DNA of 34,541 nucleotides from Defluviitaleaceae bacterium (lineage in GTDB: Bacteria; Bacillota; Clostridia; Lachnospirales; WRAX01): contig WQSI01000003.1 in assembly GCA_009787945.1 (NCBI GenBank), positions 1 to 34,541 on the forward strand, given 5' to 3'. Made by a program: the position numbers and the translations under genes. Each line of letters opens with the position of its first letter. Position 1 is the stretch's first letter. The notes below the pieces were generated by a model. It was not told the DNA's origin. It made no database searches and saw only the letters and a program-made list of their open reading frames with translations. This document shows positions 15,593 to 21,639 of this stretch, in pieces.

Positions 15593-17575
15593 CTAAAGCA
15601 ACTTTTTAACTTTGAAGATTTTATCCCGCAATTGAGCTGCCCGCTCGAAATGTAAGTCCATTGCTGCTTGCTTCATGTCCTTTTCTAGGGCTTTGATGTG
15701 GACAATAAGCTCTTCGCGGTTCATGGATTCTGGGTCTTTGGCTAGTTTGCCGCCTTTTTTGGGCTTGTCGTCCACTGTGGTGGTGGCTTGGATGATGTCG
15801 TGGACTTTTTTGACGATGGTTTGGGGGGTTATGCCGTGTTTTTCGTTGTAATCTAGCTGGATGGCGCGGCGGCGCATGGTTTCTGAAATGGCATATTCCA
15901 TGGAGCGGGTGACGCGGTCAGCATACATTATAACGCGGCCGTGGGAATTTCGCGCCGCGCGGCCAATGGTCTGCACCAAGGGAGTTTCGGAGCGGAGAAA
16001 GCCCTCTTTATCTGCGTCTAAAATCGCAACCAGGGCAACTTCGGGAATGTCAAGCCCTTCCCGCAGCAGATTAATGCCTATTAGCACATCAAAAACATCC
16101 ATGCGCAAATCACGGATAATTTCAAGGCGTTCTAGGGTCTTAATGTCTGAATGAAGGTAGCGCACAGCAATGCCGCTGTTTCGCAAATATTCCGTTAAAT
16201 CTTCTGCCATGCGCTTTGTTAGGGTGGTTACAAGGGTTTTAAAGCCTGCGTCTTTGGTTTTGCGGATTTCGGTTATCAAGTCATCAATTTGCCCGTTAAT
16301 GGGGCGAACGGAAATTTCAGGGTCAACAAGCCCTGTTGGGCGGATTATTTGCTCTGCCAGAAGTTGGCTATTGTCACGCTCATAGGCGGCAGGGGTGGCA
16401 GACACAAAAAGGGCGCGCTGCATTTTCTTTTCAAATTCTTCAAAACGCAGGGGGCGGTTGTCCAAAGCAGAAGGCAGGCGGAAGCCGTAATTTACCAGGG
16501 TTTCTTTGCGGGCGCGGTCGCCGTTGTACATGCCGCGGAACTGGGGCAGGGTCACATGGCTTTCATCTACAATCACCAAAAAATCCTCTGGGAAGTAGTC
16601 CAAGAGAGTGTGGGGCGTATCCCCAGCCTTGCCCCCAGCCAAATGGCGGCTGTAATTTTCAATACCGTTGCAAAAGCCCATTTCTTGCATCATTTCAATG
16701 TCGTATCTAGTGCGCTGGGCGATTCTCTGGGCTTCAATCAGCTTATCTTCTTGTTTTAATTGGGTTATTTGCAGGGCTAATTCTTCTTCGATGTCACCAA
16801 TTGCCCGCTCTAAATTTTCCTTGGTGGTGACATAGTGAGAGCCAGGGAAAATAGAAATATGGGTGCGCACTCCAAGGGCTTCACCAGTAAATGCATCAAT
16901 TTCTGATATTTTTTCAATTTCATCCCCAAAAAACTCCACACGGTAGGCGATGCTGTCGTTTGTGGTGGGGAAAATCTCCACCACATCCCCCCGCACCCTA
17001 AATGTACCCCGCTGAAAATTTAGGTCGTTTCGGTTGTATTGGATGTCAACAAGCTTGCGCAAAACCTCATCCCTATCCCTTATCATGCCAGGGCGCAGGG
17101 AAACCACCAAATTTTTATAATCCACAGGGCTGCCAAGCCCGTAAATGCAGGAAACAGAGGCAATAATTACAACATCTTTGCGCTCTGCAATTGCCGCCGT
17201 GGCAGAGTGGCGGAGCTTGTCAATCTCGTCATTTATGGCACTGTCTTTTTCGATATAAGTGTCGCTGGAAGGCACATAAGCCTCTGGCTGGTAATAATCA
17301 TAATAACTTACAAAATATTCCACAGCGTTATTCGGGAAAAACTCTTTAAATTCGTTATAAAGCTGGGCGGCAAGGGTTTTGTTGTGCGCCATAACAATAG
17401 TGGGCATTTGCAGACGCTGGATAATATTCGCCATGGTAAAGGTTTTGCCGCTGCCCGTTACCCCGAGAAGAGTGCCGAAGCGGTCGCCTTTCTCGAAGGC
17501 ATTTACCAGGGTATCAATAGCCTGTGGCTGGTCCCCTGTCGGCTGAAAGTTGGACACAATTTCAAATTTTTCCAC
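15593..17575 (-). CDS. uvrB: UvrABC excinuclease subunit B
   Basis: Central helicase-like subunit of nucleotide excision repair; verifies damage and recruits UvrC. It has 660 residues, normal. Walker A GVTGSGKTFTMAN (about 39-51), the beta-hairpin region YYDYYQPEAYVP, the DESH Walker B motif (VIVDESH), helicase motifs V/VI (GLDIPEV, QTIGRAARN) and a C-terminal UVR motif that binds UvrC (FERAAQLRDKI) are all visible. The start is GTG at 17573-17575 with AAGGCGGTG upstream. It is the first gene of a run that includes the restriction module, uvrA and dcd. No LexA-type box was found in front. Confidence 0.97.
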   Translation of the reverse strand: MEKFEIVSNFQPTGDQPQAIDTLVNAFEKGDRFGTLLGVTGSGKTFTMANIIQRLQMPTIVMAHNKTLAAQLYNEFKEFFPNNAVEYFVSYYDYYQPEAYVPSSDTYIEKDSAINDEIDKLRHSATAAIAERKDVVIIASVSCIYGLGSPVDYKNLVVSLRPGMIRDRDEVLRKLVDIQYNRNDLNFQRGTFRVRGDVVEIFPTTNDSIAYRVEFFGDEIEKISEIDAFTGEALGVRTHISIFPGSHYVTTKENLERAIGDIEEELALQITQLKQEDKLIEAQRIAQRTRYDIEMMQEMGFCNGIENYSRHLAGGKAGDTPHTLLDYFPEDFLVIVDESHVTLPQFRGMYNGDRARKETLVNYGFRLPSALDNRPLRFEEFEKKMQRALFVSATPAAYERDNSQLLAEQIIRPTGLVDPEISVRPINGQIDDLITEIRKTKDAGFKTLVTTLTKRMAEDLTEYLRNSGIAVRYLHSDIKTLERLEIIRDLRMDVFDVLIGINLLREGLDIPEVALVAILDADKEGFLRSETPLVQTIGRAARNSHGRVIMYADRVTRSMEYAISETMRRRAIQLDYNEKHGITPQTIVKKVHDIIQATTTVDDKPKKGGKLAKDPESMNREELIVHIKALEKDMKQAAMDLHFERAAQLRDKIFKVKKLL

Positions 17576-17606
17576 GAAAACACCGCCTTAAAATGTAGTA
17601 TCCTTA

Positions 17607-17635
17607 ATTGTACCACAAAATGCCAAAGTCCACAA
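17607..17635 (-). promoter_or_regulatory. Putative promoter of the uvrB operon
   Basis: TACAAT (17607-17612) with TGn in front (extended -10), a 17-base spacer and a weak -35 TTGTGG (17630-17635), about 31 bases before the GTG. Confidence 0.45.
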
Positions 17636-17679
17636 GCCCTAGGCAAGAATTTTTGGGGGCATTATGTAGCTTTTTAATT

Positions 17680-17709
17680 TTTTGTAATTTTAGAGCAGAC
17701 TTTATTATA
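17680..17709 (+). promoter_or_regulatory. Weak promoter upstream of the 17757 gene
   Basis: TTGTAA, a 17-base spacer and TTATAA in an A+T-rich stretch, about 48 bases before the ATG. Only moderate agreement with sigma-A consensus. Confidence 0.35.
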
Positions 17710-17756
17710 AAGCGCACGTATATATTAAAAACACAACTACATAGGAGGAAAAGAAG

Positions 17757-18557
17757 ATGGATTTTAAAGATTTACGGGATGCACCAAACAGCAACGGCGC
17801 GCCGCCAGAAGTGATACCAGCTCCGACAATTCGTAGGAGGGTTTCCCCTGCGGTTATCGCCTTGTCTGCCCTGTCGGGGGTGTTGTTAATTGCTTTGACC
17901 GCTGTTACCACATTTTTAATCGTCACAAACCGCCAATTGGAACCGCAACCACAAATTACTGCCGTTGCAACTGTGCCAGTCCACAACAACGAGCCTTTTG
18001 ATTCTAGCTGGGTGGAGGATATGGTTGAAGCTGCCATTTCTCAAGCTGCTGTGTCCCAAACGGATTTAGGGTGGATAGGAGATTTGGTTAGCTCCGCTTT
18101 AGGCTCTGCCACGGCATGGGCTGATTGGGGCGAAGCTCAAGGAGATTTTTGGAGCAATTGGGCAGATAATTGGGAAAATAGTCGAAATGGTGGCTTTACT
18201 GGTAACTTCGGAAATTTTAATACTGCTTCCTGGGCGCATGACACTGTTGTTATTGACCTTGCTGATAGTAACGTGGAGTTTTTCCCAAACCACGATGCAA
18301 CCGATGTTAATTTGCGGTTTTTCAGCTACCCTCGAGGTAACTTTTTCGTGGAAACAGATGATTCGTTGCGCATTACCCAAGTAACGGGCAATCGTTTGGT
18401 TGGCGGTGATGAAGCCCCAACTTTGCGGGTATATTTGCCCCATTTCTGGAACTTTGACCATATATCCGTCAATACCCTCGGGGAAATACACATCGACGAC
18501 GCATTGACATTTGCTCTCCAAGGGGATAGACCGAAAATTTTACGTCCTTTGAATTAG
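17757..18557 (+). CDS. Single-pass membrane protein with DUF4097-like extracytoplasmic domain
   Basis: A 266-residue protein of unknown function. It has a short cytoplasmic N-terminus with a RRR stretch, one membrane helix at about 31-56, then a Trp/Asp/Asn-rich linker with repeated WADW, WSNW and WADNW-type segments. The C-terminal part (about 165-266) alternates short beta strands (TVVIDLADSNVEFF, LRITQVTG, ISVNTLGEIHID) and resembles the DUF4097-type beta-helix found in envelope proteins. The ATG has AGGAGG 9 bases upstream. It is divergent from uvrB, and the dnaX promoter follows immediately. Confidence 0.7.
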   Translation: MDFKDLRDAPNSNGAPPEVIPAPTIRRRVSPAVIALSALSGVLLIALTAVTTFLIVTNRQLEPQPQITAVATVPVHNNEPFDSSWVEDMVEAAISQAAVSQTDLGWIGDLVSSALGSATAWADWGEAQGDFWSNWADNWENSRNGGFTGNFGNFNTASWAHDTVVIDLADSNVEFFPNHDATDVNLRFFSYPRGNFFVETDDSLRITQVTGNRLVGGDEAPTLRVYLPHFWNFDHISVNTLGEIHIDDALTFALQGDRPKILRPLN

Positions 18558-18559
18558 TA

Positions 18560-18588
18560 TTGAATTATTTTTTGAGCTGTGTTATAAT
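18560..18588 (+). promoter_or_regulatory. dnaX promoter
   Basis: TTGAAT (18560-18565), a 17-base spacer and TATAAT (18583-18588). It starts 3 bases after the stop of the 17757 gene. The inferred transcript start is near 18595, leaving a leader of about 55 bases. Confidence 0.7.
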
Positions 18589-18599
18589 TGAAAAAGACC

Positions 18600-18642
18600 G
18601 CCCTTGTGCCTGTCACGAGGGCTATTTGTTTATACAAGGGGG
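18600..18642 (+). promoter_or_regulatory. dnaX leader hairpin with alternative pairing to the ribosome-binding site
   Basis: GCCCTTGTG (18600-18608) pairs with CACGAGGGC (18614-18622) in a 9-bp stem with one G-U pair and a 5-base loop. The same 5' arm (CCCTTGT, 18601-18607) is also perfectly complementary to ACAAGGG (18634-18640), which includes the first part of the Shine-Dalgarno AAGGGGG (18636-18642). The two pairings exclude each other, so the leader could expose or mask the ribosome-binding site. No folding energy was computed. Confidence 0.4.
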
Positions 18643-18650
18643 CAATTCTC

Positions 18651-20309
18651 ATTTACACAGCATTATACAGAAAACTGCGCCCTACCACTTTTGGGGCTGT
18701 GGTGGGACAACAACATATTGTAAAAACTTTAACAAACCAGATAATTAATGGGCGGATTAGCCACGCCTATCTTTTTTGCGGCGTGCGGGGAACAGGCAAA
18801 ACCAGCTGCGCCAAAATTTTTGCCCGAGCCGTAAATTGCATAAACCCCCAGAATGGTGAGGCTTGCGGGGCTTGCCCTTCTTGTGTGGAAATTGCCCGTG
18901 GCGCAAGCCTTGATGTTGTGGAGATTGACGCGGCAAGCAACAATGGGGTGGACAATATCCGTGATTTGCGGGAGGAGGTGCGCTATCCTCCCAGCGGCAA
19001 ATACAAGGTGTATATAATTGACGAGGTTCACATGTTGTCAACAGGGGCTTTCAACGCCTTGTTAAAAACTTTGGAAGAGCCGCCGCCCCATGTTATTTTT
19101 ATTTTAGCAACCACCGACCCCCAAAAAATCCCTGCCACAATACACAGCCGTTTGATGCGGTTTGACTTTCACCGTATTAGTCAAGCTGATATGGGTGCGG
19201 CATTGGCGGGCTACACGGCAGAGGAAGGAATAAGAATTTCTCCTGATGCCTTGGACTATGTTGTTCAAATATCTGATGGCGGTATGCGTGACGCTCTAAG
19301 TCTGTTGGACAGATTGGCAGGTTTATACTACGACCAAGAAATAACCTTTGCAGGCGCGCTGGAAGTAACAGGCAGCATGAGCCAAGATGTTTTTATTGAT
19401 TTGTTTAATGCCTTAATAAACAGCGACCCATCAGCATCCCTAGCCATAATTGAGGACATATCCGCAAAAGGTCGGGATTTTGCCCAATTTGCCGAAGAAT
19501 TTCTTGGGCACCTGCGCAATATGATGATAAACGCAGTATCTGAGGGCAAAAACGACCATTTGCCGCATTTTGTTCCCATGATAACCCATTTTGCCAAAAC
19601 AATCCGAAATATAAAGCAAGCGGGGTCAAATGCCCGCCTTACCCTTGAAGTTGCCTGTATAGAATACCAACTGGCAACCTCCGAGCCTTCGTCGGGGGCA
19701 GTCATTACCCGCCCAAGCTCGCCTAAGCCCATTGCCCAAACGCCTACCCCCCAACCAAAACCTGAACCACCAAAACCAACCCCGCCCCCCGCGGCAGATG
19801 ACATGCCCCCTTGGGATGACATACCATGGCAGGACGATATAATGCCCCATGACCCACCACAAAAGCCCACACCGCCCGAAATAATCCCCCCTCCTGCCGA
19901 CCCGCCGCCCCAGCCCCAAACCCATACAACACCAACAACCACTGACCGCCCGCCCCACATACAAAACGCAATAAACAATTGGACGGTTTTCGCAGGGGAG
20001 CTAAAGCCCCCAACCCTTGCCGCCTACGCAAAAAAAGCCCAAGCAGGCTGGCTTGATGACGGCAATTTTTACCTAATTTTCAGCGAAACAGACGCAATCG
20101 CTAAAAACTCCTTGTCCTCCCGTGTAGGTGACTTGGCAGATAGGCTGTCAAAAGCCTTTGGCAACGCCTTCCAAATCATTTTAATTAGCAAAGCAGACTT
20201 CGACAAGCAAAAAGAAGCCAAATTCGGCAAACCCGAAGCCGACCCCCAGTGGGAGGCAGATTTGGCAGAGCTTAAATCCCTAATAAATTTTGATATTAGG
20301 GTAGTATAA
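18651..20309 (+). CDS. dnaX: DNA polymerase III subunit gamma/tau, probable ATT start
   Basis: Clamp-loader ATPase of the replisome. From the proposed start it has 552 residues. The typical N-terminus (YTALYRKLRP) begins at once, with Walker A GVRGTGKT at 44-51, a zinc-binding cluster (C...CGACPSC), IIDEVHML, and an SRLMRF-type arginine-finger motif. A Pro-rich linker (about 365-455) leads to a C-terminal tau-like domain. No ATG, GTG or TTG lies near the expected N-terminus. The open frame reaches a TTG at 18588, but that overlaps the -10 element. The ATT at 18651 is 8 bases after AAGGGGG, the same ribosome-binding layout as in spoIIID. An ATT start, known for infC, is the best explanation; a sequencing error is the alternative. 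Confidence 0.93.
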   Translation: MYTALYRKLRPTTFGAVVGQQHIVKTLTNQIINGRISHAYLFCGVRGTGKTSCAKIFARAVNCINPQNGEACGACPSCVEIARGASLDVVEIDAASNNGVDNIRDLREEVRYPPSGKYKVYIIDEVHMLSTGAFNALLKTLEEPPPHVIFILATTDPQKIPATIHSRLMRFDFHRISQADMGAALAGYTAEEGIRISPDALDYVVQISDGGMRDALSLLDRLAGLYYDQEITFAGALEVTGSMSQDVFIDLFNALINSDPSASLAIIEDISAKGRDFAQFAEEFLGHLRNMMINAVSEGKNDHLPHFVPMITHFAKTIRNIKQAGSNARLTLEVACIEYQLATSEPSSGAVITRPSSPKPIAQTPTPQPKPEPPKPTPPPAADDMPPWDDIPWQDDIMPHDPPQKPTPPEIIPPPADPPPQPQTHTTPTTTDRPPHIQNAINNWTVFAGELKPPTLAAYAKKAQAGWLDDGNFYLIFSETDAIAKNSLSSRVGDLADRLSKAFGNAFQIILISKADFDKQKEAKFGKPEADPQWEADLAELKSLINFDIRVV

Positions 20310-20310
20310 A

Positions 20311-21507
20311 TCAAGGCCAATGGGTCACTTGCAAAGTCAAGTGACCTTCTTGTTTGTTTACAAAAAAGTCGCCGTTTAGGCGGTTAAGAACTTGGGCGAT
20401 GGGGAGCATTTGTCCTTCAAAAGGCACATAGAAACTTCCCTCGCGGGAAATGGCGTGGTTTGGGTGATGCAGGGTGATATTGCCGCGGCGGGGATGGGGT
20501 GCTGTGGGCATTTGGCTGATAAAGCGCGGGTTTGCGGCGGCTTCCCTGTATGCATCCCGCAGGATAGGGCTTGTGTTAAGGCTGTAAATATGCCCCGACT
20601 CCCCGCGGTCGCTGTAATTTCGGTATATTATGGCGCGTATGCGGTGGTGGCGTTCTAATAAATCATAAATCTGGGTTAATTTGTCTGATGCTTGGGCAGG
20701 AAAATGGCTGTTACTTTCTGGGGAATGGTGGCTGATGGCGGTAGACAGCATAAGGGGGGCTGCACGGTGGAACATTCCATAAAATATGCCTAAAGTTTCG
20801 CTAAAATCTCCAAAAGTTCCGTCGGTGGCAACGTGATTATATGCAGTTAGCTTAATCCAATCTAAAAAGCCCTCTCCTGGGTAGAAATGCTTGGCGTGGG
20901 CTAGGTTGTGGGTATCAATTCCCCAAACTAGAGCAACATTGGGGGCTTGTTGCTCAAAAATACCTCTGGCGTGGCGAAAAAAATTCACATGTTCCAAGGG
21001 CAGAAAACCGTGACCTGTGCGGATTGGGTAAAGCTCTACAAAAGTTGGCACATTAAACATCCCTGCATATCGGGCAAAGGTTTCCAGGGCTTCAAAGTCA
21101 AACATTTCCGCGTCTTGTGGAGGATGCAGGGTGATTAGGGGGGTGCTGTGGTTTGCGATATTATCTAGCACCCAACGAAGTGGGAAGGGTTCCCCAAGGC
21201 GCATGGTGTGGGCAAAAATTCCGTGTTCCACCTGCATATAATCTTGAAAACTTCTAATATCTCCGCCAGAAACGGCATCACGGGCAATATACGCCCCTAA
21301 AAGCACCCCTTCTGCCCTTTCAAACCGCCCAAAGGGCTGGTTTAGCATTTCAATTATAAAATCCAAATAAACAACCTCGCCCTCACCAGGGGGAAGGGGT
21401 TCGTATTCGGTCATAGCGAACACTGGGGCATATTCTTCGGTAACGCTAGGTTCGCCGCCACATGCCGCAAGCAAAAACAAGATAAATCCTAAAATTAAAA
21501 AGCGCAT
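20311..21507 (-). CDS. Lipoprotein with glycoside hydrolase (GH26-like) TIM-barrel features
   Basis: About 398 residues. A lipoprotein signal peptide (MRFLILGFILFLLAACGG) has the lipobox LAAC, so it is anchored outside the membrane. The core (about 40-310) has motifs that recall GH26/beta-mannanase-like barrels (VLLGAYIARD, PLITLHPP, TFVELYPIRTGHGF, VALVWGID, WIKLTAYNH), but the catalytic residues cannot be assigned safely. The C-terminal 50 residues (FYVPFEGQMLPIAQVLNRL) resemble a copper-amine-oxidase-N-type stalk domain. The frame extends to 21561, but the ATG at 21505-21507 has GAGGTGAGG and begins the signal peptide. It converges on dnaX with 1 base between them. Confidence 0.65.
   Translation of the reverse strand: MRFLILGFILFLLAACGGEPSVTEEYAPVFAMTEYEPLPPGEGEVVYLDFIIEMLNQPFGRFERAEGVLLGAYIARDAVSGGDIRSFQDYMQVEHGIFAHTMRLGEPFPLRWVLDNIANHSTPLITLHPPQDAEMFDFEALETFARYAGMFNVPTFVELYPIRTGHGFLPLEHVNFFRHARGIFEQQAPNVALVWGIDTHNLAHAKHFYPGEGFLDWIKLTAYNHVATDGTFGDFSETLGIFYGMFHRAAPLMLSTAISHHSPESNSHFPAQASDKLTQIYDLLERHHRIRAIIYRNYSDRGESGHIYSLNTSPILRDAYREAAANPRFISQMPTAPHPRRGNITLHHPNHAISREGSFYVPFEGQMLPIAQVLNRLNGDFFVNKQEGHLTLQVTHWP
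20323..20360 (+). terminator. dnaX terminator, located inside the convergent gene
   Basis: GGTCACTTG (20323-20331), a 6-base loop and CAAGTGACC (20338-20346), followed by TTCTTGTTTGTTT. It lies 13 bases after the dnaX stop and within the last codons of the minus-strand lipoprotein gene. Confidence 0.75.
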
Positions 21508-21579
21508 AAACCTCACCTCTAAAACATTATCTCCTTTTTTTGCCAGTGTATACCATTTCACACTATATAAAATTTACAG

Positions 21580-21608
21580 TTGAAATTTGTCTTTAAATGA
21601 TGTATAAT
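21580..21608 (+). promoter_or_regulatory. Promoter of the chemoreceptor gene
   Basis: TTGAAA (21580-21585), a 17-base spacer and a perfect TATAAT (21603-21608), 31 bases before the GTG start. Confidence 0.75.
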
Positions 21609-21625
21609 GGTAATATCATTTAAAG
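21591..21625. repeat. 11-bp perfect inverted repeat around the -10 (operator candidate)
   Basis: CTTTAAATGAT (21591-21601) and ATCATTTAAAG (21615-21625) are exact reverse complements separated by 13 bases that contain the -10 element and the expected transcript start. The left arm lies inside the promoter spacer. This is the classical position for a dimeric repressor. Confidence 0.6.
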
Positions 21626-21639
21626 AAGGATGGGATTGA

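Noticed and set aside
17576..17640. LexA/DinR box in front of uvrB
   Set aside because: No CGAAC-N4-GTTCG-like sequence was found between uvrB and the divergent gene.
17039..17677. 212-residue plus-strand open frame opposite uvrB and its promoter
   Set aside because: No family features and no ribosome-binding site. It is antisense to a well-conserved gene.
18588..18650. Extension of dnaX to a TTG at 18588
   Set aside because: The TTG overlaps the -10 TATAAT and would lie upstream of the transcript start. The added residues are not found in DnaX proteins as I know them.
19328..19978. 216-residue minus-strand open frame opposite dnaX
   Set aside because: Gly/Trp/Ser-rich translation of the antisense of the Pro-rich linker. 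Shadow only.
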